Notes under the pieces: generated by a model
Seen by the model: only the letters and a program-made list of their open reading frames with translations
What the model was told of the DNA's origin: nothing
Database searches by the model: none
Made by a program: the position numbers and the translations under genes
DNA from: Bin5 sp022821545
GTDB taxonomy: Bacteria; Chloroflexota; Anaerolineae; Caldilineales; Caldilineaceae
Direction of reading: 5' to 3'
DNA: 64,000 bases
NCBI GenBank assembly: GCA_963664085.2
Contig: CAXXLO010000002.1
Location: forward strand, 3,844,001 to 3,908,000
Part shown: positions 27,647 to 35,465 of the stretch, in pieces
Layout: each line of letters begins with the position of its first letter
How positions within the stretch are numbered: the first letter of the stretch is position 1

Positions 27647-29500
27647 TCAGGCCTCTTCAAACTGTGAGTAGTAGATCTCGCGGTAGATTTCGCTGCCGGC
27701 CAATAGTTCTTCGTGTGTACCCCGGGCGGCGATCTTGCCGTCGTCGAGGACGAGGATAAGATCGGCGTCGACGACGCTGCTAATCCTCTGGGCGACGATG
27801 AAAGTTGTCGTGCCCGCCAGCTTCTCCGCGAGCGCCTCTTGCAGTCTCAACTCGGTATCGAGGTCGACTGCGCTGGTGGAGTCGTCGAGAATCAGGACGG
27901 ATGGTTTCGTCAGCAGGGCGCGGGCGATGGCGATGCGCTGCTTTTGTCCACCGGAGAGATTGGCGCCGCGGGCCTCGACCAGGCTCTCGTACTGTTCCGG
28001 CATTTGCATGATGAAGTCGTGGGCCTGGGCGGCTTGCGCCGCGCTGACGACCTCTTCAATCGTCGCATCGGGCCGGCCGTAGGCAATGTTTTCGCGAACG
28101 GTTCCTGCGAAGAGAGTCGTCTGCTGCAGGACCACGCCAATTTCCTTGCGCAGCCGGACCGGCTCCCAATTGCGTACATCCACGCCATCGACCTTGACAA
28201 CGCCTCCTTCGGCGTCATAGAAGCGCGGGATGAGATTGACCAGGGTGCTCTTGCCGGACCCGGTCGCGCCCATCAGGGCGATTTTCTGTCCTGAAGCAGC
28301 GTGGAGTGAGATTCCATCCAGCACTTCCTCGCCGACGGGCCGGACGTTGCCGTTGGCCGTGCGAGTCAGCCGCCGTCCGTTCGCAGGGGCTGCGTCAGGA
28401 ATGCCGGTCTGGGACCGGCCATTACCGCCGGCAGCGGCGTCCAAGCCCCTTTTGATGCGTGAACCGGAATAGTGAAAGGAGACGTTTTCGAAGCTGATAT
28501 CCCCGGCAGGTTCTTCGATGAGAGCAGGCGAAGGAGGCGACTGGATGGCGGGCTCCGTGTCCAGGACTTCAACGACGCGTTTGGACGAGGCTTCGGCGCG
28601 GGAGATCATCGACAGAATGTTGCTCAAGAGCAGCAAGGGCGACATTCCGATCAGCATGTAGTTGCTGAAGGCGACCAGTTCTCCGATGGTGAGACGTCCC
28701 CCGATGACATCGATGCCACCGCGCCAAATCGCGAATGTCGCACCCAGATTCGTCAGGACCAGCAGCACGGGCATCACCAAGGCGAGGTACCATCCCACCC
28801 TGATGTTCTGCTCCATGTAGTCGACGTTGTCGCGGTCAAAGTTTTCGATCTCGTACTGTTCCCTGACAAAGGCTTTGACTACATGCACGCCGGCGAGATT
28901 CTCCTGAACCAGGGTATTCAGCTTGCCCAGCTTCTGCTGTACGATCGAGAATAGAGGGCCCACGATGCGCAGGAACCAGAAGATTACGGACCCCGAGATG
29001 ATGAGCATCGCGACCATGATCAGGCCGAGCCGCCAGTCGATGATCAGCATCATCGCCAGGCTGCCGATGACCATCAGAAGCGTTCGCAGCAGCAACGCCA
29101 TGCCGGCACTGAGGAACATGCGGGCAACGTCGACGTCGCTGGAGACACGGGTCATGAGCTGGCCGGTCTGCATGCGGTCCAGGTTGGCGAAGGAGAAGAG
29201 CTGGATGTGGCGGAAGAGGTCGTTGCGCAGGTCGAAGGCGATGCCCTGGGAGATCTGGGCGCGAGCGATGCCCTGGCCGATGGTCGTGGCGGCCCCGAGA
29301 ATTGCGGCCAGCATCATGATGCCGCTGCCCTGCCAGACGGCCCCCATGTCACCGGCCCGAATGCCCTGATCGATGATGAACTGGACCATGCGCGGCGTCA
29401 CGAGCTCCATAAGGACGGGCAGAATCGTCGTGACGATGCCCAGAACGGTCATCCAGAGATAGGGGCGCAGGTAGCGGACAACCCGGGCTAATCCACTCAT
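27647..29500 (-). CDS. ABC exporter half, degenerate-site subunit
   Basis: Partner half-transporter of 617 residues with six membrane helices and an ATPase domain. Walker A GATGSGKS (411-418) and signature LSGGQKQR are canonical, but Walker B reads LILDDSTSAVD, with Asp540 in place of catalytic Glu. This is the usual degenerate site of heterodimeric exporters. About 45 residues (346-390, Gly/Arg/Asn-rich) are inserted after the first ATPase strand, between FHYSGS and EEVLDGISL. I used ATG 29500. A TTG two codons earlier is also open. The gene is first in the two-gene operon, 52 bp ahead of its partner. Confidence 0.9.
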   Translation of the reverse strand: MSGLARVVRYLRPYLWMTVLGIVTTILPVLMELVTPRMVQFIIDQGIRAGDMGAVWQGSGIMMLAAILGAATTIGQGIARAQISQGIAFDLRNDLFRHIQLFSFANLDRMQTGQLMTRVSSDVDVARMFLSAGMALLLRTLLMVIGSLAMMLIIDWRLGLIMVAMLIISGSVIFWFLRIVGPLFSIVQQKLGKLNTLVQENLAGVHVVKAFVREQYEIENFDRDNVDYMEQNIRVGWYLALVMPVLLVLTNLGATFAIWRGGIDVIGGRLTIGELVAFSNYMLIGMSPLLLLSNILSMISRAEASSKRVVEVLDTEPAIQSPPSPALIEEPAGDISFENVSFHYSGSRIKRGLDAAAGGNGRSQTGIPDAAPANGRRLTRTANGNVRPVGEEVLDGISLHAASGQKIALMGATGSGKSTLVNLIPRFYDAEGGVVKVDGVDVRNWEPVRLRKEIGVVLQQTTLFAGTVRENIAYGRPDATIEEVVSAAQAAQAHDFIMQMPEQYESLVEARGANLSGGQKQRIAIARALLTKPSVLILDDSTSAVDLDTELRLQEALAEKLAGTTTFIVAQRISSVVDADLILVLDDGKIAARGTHEELLAGSEIYREIYYSQFEEA

Positions 29501-29657
29501 AGGCAAAGGTGTTGAGGAGTCTTATGAAGGCTGGGGGCGACAGAGGTCCCTCCAGCGTACTAAAGCGGTTTCGGAAGTATAGCTTGAAGGCACTTGAAGT
29601 GCAAACGGCAGAGGCGTAAAGAAGGGGGCTGTCAAAGGGGGTAGAACGGGAATCCGT

Positions 29658-29686
29658 TTGACTTTAGGTCGGGGCTGATGTATAAG
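29658..29686 (+). promoter_or_regulatory. Strong sigma70-like promoter for the PhyH operon
   Basis: TTGACT (29658-29663), 17 bp and TATAAG (29681-29686), each matching five of six consensus bases. RNA would start near 29693, leaving a ~54-nt leader that contains CTGGAGGAAA before the ATG at 29747. Confidence 0.6.
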
Positions 29687-29746
29687 AATTGAAGTGGAGC
29701 AGGCGTTCCCTGCGGCGCAAATCCTGGAGGAAAACCGAGGTCTTTC

Positions 29747-30508
29747 ATGCACATATCTGAAGAACAGCGAACGCAGTACCGCAACGAAGGTTACTTTTTT
29801 CTGGAGGACGCCATCCCTGCGGCGCAGGTTGAGGGATTGCGGGAGGAGTGCCAGCGTTACATAGAGCGTTACGACGCTGAGATGGAGGCCAAAGGAGTAA
29901 CGGTCCAGGGTATCAATCACTACAAGAAGCGGTACTTTATCAGCCGGCGGGGGTTGGAGAGTCCGACGATCACCGATTTTCTTTTCGGTGAACTGATGGC
30001 GGACGTTTGCCGGGCGACGCTAGGCGACAACGCCTTTTTGTTTCACGAGCAGTATGTCGTGAAGTTTGCCGAAGTGGGCACGAAGTTCGGCTGGCACCAG
30101 GACTCGGGCTACGTGGGGCACTACCACAGGCCCTACCTTTCGTGTTGGTGCGCGCTGGACGATATGTCGATTGAGAATGGAACGGTCTCAGTCCTGCCCT
30201 ACTCCGCGATCGGGATGACACCGGACGACCTCTACAACCACGAAATCGAAGCCGGGAGCAATGACAAGATCGGTTACCAGGGGGAGAACCCCGGTGTCCC
30301 GGCTCTTGTTCCCGCGGGCAGTATCGTTGTTTTCAGCAGCCGGACGTTTCATCGCAGCGGTCCGAACAGGACATCGGGAGTTCGGCGCTGTTACCTGGCG
30401 CAGTATTCGGCTGAACCGATAATGAATCGCGAGGGAACAGGGCTTTGGGGCCAGGCGATCCCCATTTTGCAGGACGGCAGGCCGTGCGGCCCGCCTGCGC
30501 AGAGTTGA
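29747..30508 (+). CDS. Phytanoyl-CoA dioxygenase family protein (PhyH 1)
   Basis: Fe(II)/2-oxoglutarate-dependent oxygenase, likely a hydroxylase of a small molecule, 253 residues. The iron triad is complete: H117 and D119 in FGWHQDSGY and H202 in RTFHRSGPN. R208 in PNRTSG and the following Arg pair are placed to bind 2-oxoglutarate. PhyH relatives in bacteria act on natural products, ectoine, phosphonates and lipids, so the substrate is open. It is the first gene of a four-gene rightward set with two further PhyH proteins and an MFS transporter, behind a good promoter. Confidence 0.9.
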   Translation: MHISEEQRTQYRNEGYFFLEDAIPAAQVEGLREECQRYIERYDAEMEAKGVTVQGINHYKKRYFISRRGLESPTITDFLFGELMADVCRATLGDNAFLFHEQYVVKFAEVGTKFGWHQDSGYVGHYHRPYLSCWCALDDMSIENGTVSVLPYSAIGMTPDDLYNHEIEAGSNDKIGYQGENPGVPALVPAGSIVVFSSRTFHRSGPNRTSGVRRCYLAQYSAEPIMNREGTGLWGQAIPILQDGRPCGPPAQS

Positions 30509-30647
30509 CCTGCCCTGCAGTCGCATACGGGTGTGGCTTAAGGCAGCGGCATACGGCAATGGCATACGGCGTGTCTCGAAAGCGCTTCGTTGCGGGATAA
30601 GAATCGGGAGTTTTGCATCCAGGCAGCCTACGAAGAAGGGAAGTGAA

Positions 30648-32069
30648 ATGAGCATTTCGAACCATCTTCTGACAGACGATCAGATGCGGCAGTTTATTTC
30701 CCGCGGATACCTGGTCCTGCAGACCGACTTTCCGCCAGAGTTCCATGAAGGGTTGAACGCGAAGCTGAACGAAGTGATGGACAAGGAAGGCAATCCCGGC
30801 AACAATCTGTTGCCGCGTTTCAGCGAGGTCGGCGACATCATTCAGAACCCGGTGGTACGGGGGGCACTGGCAAGCGTAGTTGGGCATGACTATACAGTTC
30901 ACCCGCACCGCCACTGCCATTTCACCTATCCCGGGCGCAAAGTCCAGACATGGCACAAGGACAGCTACTGGGGCCATCAGAAGGTACGCAACCACTACAA
31001 CTGGTGGGCGATGATCTTCTATTATCCCCAAGCGGTGGACGAGGAGATGGGGCCGTCGGGCCTGCTTTCCGGGTCGCAATACTATACCAAGCGGGCAGGG
31101 GACGAAACGGAGACACCGGTCTATCTTAAAGGGCCGGAAGGCACGTTCGCCCTGATTCACTATGATCTGTGGCACAGGGGCGGCGCCAATCTTTCGCAGA
31201 AGACGCGGGCGATGATGAAGTTCCAGTTTGTGCGCATGGATGCACCGAGCGGCCCAACCTGGAACAACCAGCAGGCGGATTGGACGCCGGTCGAGGACGC
31301 ACCGGTTGACCACAACGAGATTTGGGAAAGCCAGTGGCGGTGGCATCGCGGCGAAAGCGGGGCAGAGGGGAACGGAGCCACCGGCAAGGCGACGCAGTCG
31401 AACGGGCGCAGGACCGCGGAGACGACGGTATCGGAACTGGCCGGGAAGCTTGCCTCAAAGTATGAGCCGGAGGGGGTAGACTCCGCCTACAGGCTGGCCG
31501 CATACTCTGAAGAGGCGATACAGCCACTTGCGGAGGCGCTCACCAGCGGCAACGCCACAGCTTCCCGCAATGCAGGGTACGGACTGTGCGCGATCGGGCG
31601 CGGCGCACGGGAGGTCCTGTTGGAGGCGGTGGGGCACGAGAGCGAAGCGGCGCGCATGCATGGGGCCTTTGCCCTGGGCGAGTTGGGGCTGGCGGACGAG
31701 GAGAGCGCCAGCGCGGTGGCCAAGGCAGTGAAGGACCCGGCAGTCGTGGTACGGCACAGTGCGGTTGAGGCACTGGGCCTGATCAAGGAGCCGGTCGAGG
31801 TCGTTCTGCCTGCGCTGGAAGAAGGGCTCATTGACGACGACGATCAGGCGCGCTTTACGGCTGCGCTATCGCTGCAGCGGATGGGCGCCAAGGCGGAACC
31901 GGCGACGCCGGCCTTGCAGGCAGCGTTGCGGGACGAAAACCGCTATGTGCGGGCGAATTCCGTTGACGCTCTGCGCCGGGTCGGCACAAATGAGGCACTC
32001 AGTATTGCGCTGGACTACCTGAGCGCGCATCGCTGGTGTCCGACAACGACGCCTGACAATCTCTTTTAG
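30648..32069 (+). CDS. PhyH dioxygenase fused to HEAT repeats (PhyH 2)
   Basis: Two-part protein of 473 residues. Residues 1-200 are a PhyH-type Fe(II)/2-oxoglutarate oxygenase with a complete triad: H103 and D105 in TWHKDSYW, H176 in LWHRGGAN. A ~60-residue polar linker follows. Residues about 265-460 form helical HEAT/PBS-lyase-like repeats (HGAFALGELG, RHSAVEALGLI, RFTAALSLQRMG, VRANSVDALRRVG), an arrangement that usually binds proteins or large ligands. ATG 30648 is preceded by GAAGAAGGG. An upstream open frame to 30531 lacks oxygenase-like sequence. The fusion suggests docking to a partner, perhaps the neighbouring oxygenases. Confidence 0.88.
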   Translation: MSISNHLLTDDQMRQFISRGYLVLQTDFPPEFHEGLNAKLNEVMDKEGNPGNNLLPRFSEVGDIIQNPVVRGALASVVGHDYTVHPHRHCHFTYPGRKVQTWHKDSYWGHQKVRNHYNWWAMIFYYPQAVDEEMGPSGLLSGSQYYTKRAGDETETPVYLKGPEGTFALIHYDLWHRGGANLSQKTRAMMKFQFVRMDAPSGPTWNNQQADWTPVEDAPVDHNEIWESQWRWHRGESGAEGNGATGKATQSNGRRTAETTVSELAGKLASKYEPEGVDSAYRLAAYSEEAIQPLAEALTSGNATASRNAGYGLCAIGRGAREVLLEAVGHESEAARMHGAFALGELGLADEESASAVAKAVKDPAVVVRHSAVEALGLIKEPVEVVLPALEEGLIDDDDQARFTAALSLQRMGAKAEPATPALQAALRDENRYVRANSVDALRRVGTNEALSIALDYLSAHRWCPTTTPDNLF

Positions 32070-32080
32070 AGGAAACGCCA

Positions 32081-33007
32081 ATGTCCTCCCACGTTAAGGA
32101 ACCGGAAATAGCAGCCGACGCGATTTCCGTGTCGGTTGAAGAGCTGGACGTCGCCAAGGCCGCGGCCGTCTACCGGGAACAGGGCTGCTTGGTCGTGCGC
32201 GGTCTGATGAAGCCTTACATCGAGGAGATGGCGGCCGACATTGACGCCACAGTCCGCCAGTCGATAGAGATGCTCGACAGGGCGGAAAGAAGGGCGGAGG
32301 GCTGGGTTTCGCCCAACGGCTCACTGTTCATCCCTGCGCCAGACGGATACAGCAGGGACAAGCAGATTATGACGGTCGGGATCAACTACTCCACAAGCGC
32401 CGCCTTTCTGCGCGCCGCGATGGACCCGACCGCTCTCGATATTCTCGAGGCGATATTGGGGCCCAATATCGAACTGTTCGGCCAAGGGCAGTCACTGGTC
32501 AAGGAGCCTGTGGGAGGCCACCCCAAGCATCTGCACCAGGATTCGGCCTACTTTGAGCACCGGTTTGAAGGCCCGGTCGGGATCCTTACTTACGTTGTGG
32601 ACACGGACCTTGTGAACGGCGCGCTGCACGTCGTGCCGGGCACACATAAGCAGGGACAGCTCCAACACGTCGACACGTTCTCTCACCTGGGACTTGACGA
32701 GGACGAATGGCCCTGGGAGGCGGCCCTGCCGGTGACAGGGCAGGCAGGCGATTCGATCTTTTTCCACGTCAGAACAGTACGCGGTTCCAAGCAAAACAGT
32801 TCGGACAGTCCCCGTCCGGTCTTTATCAATCGTTACCGGCGTCCCGATGATTTCGCGATCATCCGGGCGACGACCACCTCCAACCGCGCCGAAGCCGAGA
32901 GTCGGGCGCAACTGGCCCGCCGCGAGGACGAGCCTCCGGGGCTGATGGCGCGCGGTTTCCGGCCTTACTCAACTCCAGGCGGGGCCGGCATCGATGGGGC
33001 GCGGTAA
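32081..33007 (+). CDS. PhyH-like protein lacking the distal iron-binding histidine (PhyH 3)
   Basis: PhyH-fold protein of 308 residues. The first two iron ligands are present (H152, D154 in KHLHQDSAYF). The third, usually the His of an H-x-S-x-x-N motif, is replaced: the sequence reads TVRGSKQN (232-239), with Arg234 at that place (codon CGC at 32780-32782). A His five residues earlier (FFH229) is common even in active enzymes and is not expected to substitute. It may be a pseudo-enzyme partner of the two active PhyH proteins or use unusual chemistry. It starts 11 bp after PhyH 2 and overlaps the MFS gene by 14 bp. Confidence 0.85.
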   Translation: MSSHVKEPEIAADAISVSVEELDVAKAAAVYREQGCLVVRGLMKPYIEEMAADIDATVRQSIEMLDRAERRAEGWVSPNGSLFIPAPDGYSRDKQIMTVGINYSTSAAFLRAAMDPTALDILEAILGPNIELFGQGQSLVKEPVGGHPKHLHQDSAYFEHRFEGPVGILTYVVDTDLVNGALHVVPGTHKQGQLQHVDTFSHLGLDEDEWPWEAALPVTGQAGDSIFFHVRTVRGSKQNSSDSPRPVFINRYRRPDDFAIIRATTTSNRAEAESRAQLARREDEPPGLMARGFRPYSTPGGAGIDGAR

Positions 33008-34340
33008 CGACGATACCACCTGGAACTTCTCCGTCAGTCTGTGGGACATAAGTTTCATCACGCTGGGCATCAGTTTCATTTCCAGGGAGACTGTGATCCC
33101 GGTGCTGGTGAGCCAGTTGACCGATTCCAAACTCGTGATCGGTCTCGTCCCGGCCATGTGGTCCCTTGGCCTCTACCTTCCCCAATTGCTGACAGCTAAC
33201 TGGGCCGAGAGCATGCCCTACAAGAAGCCGTTCGTAATGGTCATCGGCTTCTTTCTGGAGCGGCTGCCCTATCTTCTGATCGGTCTGATCGTTCTCCTGT
33301 TTGCGGTCGAAAGACCCACGGCCGCCCTTGTGGCAGTCCTGGCGGGCATAGGCCTGGCATCGTCGGGCGCCGGCCTGGGAACGCCGCCGTGGCTGGATAT
33401 GATCGCGAAGGTCATTCCTGTGCGGCGACGCGGCATCTGGCTGGGCCTGGGCCACGGGCTGGGACAGCTGATGGGCGTAGTTGGCGCCTATTTCGTCGGG
33501 CGGATTCTGGTCAGTCGCGCGTTTCCGGGCAACTACGCCCTTCTCTTCTTTATAGCCTTCGGATTTGTGGTTATCTCCTGGATGGGACTGGCCCTAACGC
33601 GTGAGCCTGTCAGCGAGGTGACGAAGAGGACAGTACCCCTGTTCCGTTACCTGGGACGCGTGTCAACGGTCCTGAAAGGCGACAAAAACTACCGCCGGTA
33701 CCTGATCAGCAAGTCCCTGGTAAACCTGGGAGGGATGAGCGCAGGTTTCTTCGCCGTCTACGGCACGGAGACGTTTTCTCTTGACGGCCGCGGCGTCGGC
33801 CTGCTGACGGCAGTGCTTGTCGGGACACAGGCGATACTCAATCCTCTGTGCGGCCTGCTGGCCGACCGGGTAGGTCATAAGTCTGTGCTGGCCGGGGCGG
33901 CGTTTTTTGGCGCGCTTGCAGCGCTCAGCGCGCTGGTTATCGGTCGCGGGGCCGCCTTCGGGCCGATGGCCGGGTCCGATTTCTCGCCTTTCGCCACTGG
34001 CGCCGCGCCGATCGGGCTGGTGGTCACTTTCGTTTTTCTGGGAACGTTCCTGGCTGCAGACCACACCTCTTCACTGCCGATAATATTGGAGTTCAGCGCG
34101 CCAGAGGACAGGCCGACGTATATCGGGCTGACAAACACGCTGCTGGCGCCGATATTGATCGGCGCGCCTATTCTGGGAGGGTGGCTGGCCGGCGGACTAG
34201 GCTATACGGCCCTGTTCAGCGCTGCACTGGCTGTGGGGGCCGCGGCCCTGCTGCTGATGGTGTTTTGGGTGAGGGAACCCCGGATGACGACGCCGCAAAG
34301 GACGATACTAGAGAGGCTGGAGGAGGAGCAGCCTTCATAG
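32994..34340 (+). CDS. MFS transporter
   Basis: Major facilitator with about 12 membrane helices in 448 residues, inner membrane. Recognisable features are a DxxxRR-like loop between helices 2 and 3 (ADRVGHKS in the second half) and long helices rich in Gly and Ala. The early part (NFSVSLWDISFITLGISFIS) resembles uncharacterised bacterial MFS proteins. The start overlaps PhyH 3 by 14 bp, so it is translated from the same message. It could import the oxygenase substrate or export the product, and the sequence does not decide between them. Confidence 0.85.
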   Translation: MGRGNDDTTWNFSVSLWDISFITLGISFISRETVIPVLVSQLTDSKLVIGLVPAMWSLGLYLPQLLTANWAESMPYKKPFVMVIGFFLERLPYLLIGLIVLLFAVERPTAALVAVLAGIGLASSGAGLGTPPWLDMIAKVIPVRRRGIWLGLGHGLGQLMGVVGAYFVGRILVSRAFPGNYALLFFIAFGFVVISWMGLALTREPVSEVTKRTVPLFRYLGRVSTVLKGDKNYRRYLISKSLVNLGGMSAGFFAVYGTETFSLDGRGVGLLTAVLVGTQAILNPLCGLLADRVGHKSVLAGAAFFGALAALSALVIGRGAAFGPMAGSDFSPFATGAAPIGLVVTFVFLGTFLAADHTSSLPIILEFSAPEDRPTYIGLTNTLLAPILIGAPILGGWLAGGLGYTALFSAALAVGAAALLLMVFWVREPRMTTPQRTILERLEEEQPS

Positions 34341-34387
34341 GTTGCTTCCTGAACCGGTTGCTTCCCAAACCGGCTATTTCCTGAACC
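34340..34387. repeat. Three tandem 16-bp repeats
   Basis: GGTTGCTTCCTGAACC (34340-34355), GGTTGCTTCCCAAACC (34356-34371) and GGCTATTTCCTGAACC (34372-34387), directly abutting. The first base is the last base of the MFS stop codon. They are followed by a small hairpin, GTAAC-TGCG-GTTAC (34389-34402). The array lies between convergent genes. Confidence 0.65.
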
Positions 34388-34388
34388 G

Positions 34389-34402
34389 GTAACTGCGGTT
34401 AC
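34389..34402. terminator. Short hairpin between convergent genes
   Basis: GTAAC-TGCG-GTTAC is a perfect 5-bp stem with a 4-nt loop directly after the tandem repeats. There is no U tract on either strand, so it would be a weak terminator at most. Confidence 0.25.
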
Positions 34403-34434
34403 TGCCCCGTTCACTGTCCCCGGAGTCAACCAGC

Positions 34435-35397
34435 TCACTTCGATGCGCTCAGACGGTCGAGCGCCATCACGACGGCAAATCCCACGACAGCAAGTCCAAG
34501 CGCAAGGAAGACCTCTCCGGTCAAGGCGGAAGGGAGGTGGTTTCGTTGCACGGTCGGCAGAACTTCCCCGTGGCGATCGATGATGGAGGCGACGGTCTCT
34601 TTCCACGGCCAGATTTTGCGCAGGCTGCCGGCCATCAGACCGATGAGGACGGCGAGGGTGACGTCATGGCAGCGCTTGAACAGCCATGCCAGGACCTGTG
34701 CGAAGGTGACGATGCCGACGACCGCGCCGGCGGCGACGATTCCCAGGCTGACGATATCCCGCTGGTTTACGGCAGCCAGCAGGAACTGGTATTTGCCCAG
34801 GAGAACGAGGATAAAGGAGCCGGAGATTCCAGGCAGGATCATGGCGCAGATAGCAAGCATGCCGCTGAGAAAGAGGAACCAGGACGCTTCGGGAGTCTGC
34901 ACGGGAACCGCCCCGACCAGGAAGTAGGCGCCGATCGCGCCCCCTGCCAGCGCCGCCAAGAGCGGGGCGTTCCAGTTGTGGACTCGTTTGCGGACGGTGA
35001 CGATAGAGGCGAAGACCAGGCCAAAGAAGAAGCTCCAGATGAGGACGGGATGGTTCTTGAGGACCCACTCCAGCCATGATGAGAGCGTCAGGACGGCGAC
35101 GGCGATGCCGGCCAGGACGGCGAGGAGGAAGCGTGCGTTCACGGCTGCGAGCGCGCCTGGGACGTTCAGCCGCGAAAGGGCCTGCCAAAAGGGCCGCCGG
35201 GCGCCGGCGCGGATGCTCATGACCAGCTCTTCGTAGATTCCGAGAATGAAGGCCATGGTGCCGCCGGAGACGCCGGGTACGATGTCGGCGCAACCCATGG
35301 CAAAGCCGCGCGCGGCCAGGCCGAGATACTCTTTCAGTGAACGGTCCGGGGCGAACTGCGCCGGCGGGGAAAGTTCATCCTGAGGCGTTGGCATCAT
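34435..35397 (-). CDS. DUF368 membrane protein (PopT-type polyprenyl-phosphate transporter)
   Basis: Polytopic membrane protein of 320 residues with eight or more helices. The N-terminal GFAMGCADIVPGVSGGTMAFILGIYE and internal ILPGISGSFILVLLGKY are the paired signature loops of DUF368. Members of this family (PopT) have been shown to recycle undecaprenyl phosphate across the cytoplasmic membrane for envelope polymer synthesis. It is monocistronic and convergent with the MFS gene. The annotation as a lipid-carrier transporter rests on family membership. Confidence 0.88.
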   Translation of the reverse strand: MMPTPQDELSPPAQFAPDRSLKEYLGLAARGFAMGCADIVPGVSGGTMAFILGIYEELVMSIRAGARRPFWQALSRLNVPGALAAVNARFLLAVLAGIAVAVLTLSSWLEWVLKNHPVLIWSFFFGLVFASIVTVRKRVHNWNAPLLAALAGGAIGAYFLVGAVPVQTPEASWFLFLSGMLAICAMILPGISGSFILVLLGKYQFLLAAVNQRDIVSLGIVAAGAVVGIVTFAQVLAWLFKRCHDVTLAVLIGLMAGSLRKIWPWKETVASIIDRHGEVLPTVQRNHLPSALTGEVFLALGLAVVGFAVVMALDRLSASK

Positions 35398-35465
35398 TGA
35401 ATGTGATTGAGAACCTGATCACCGGGTTTCCGGGCGTCCACCAGCCAGTTTCAGTAGGACTGAGG

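Noticed and set aside
26431..27759. Plus-strand frame of 442 codons opposite the ABC exporter genes
   Set aside because: The minus strand encodes clear Walker and signature motifs. The antisense product is His/Gly/Asp-rich without a fold.
30333..31346. Minus-strand frame of 337 codons opposite the PhyH genes
   Set aside because: Both PhyH genes on the plus strand have complete iron triads and ribosome sites. The antisense frame spans two of them and has no motif.
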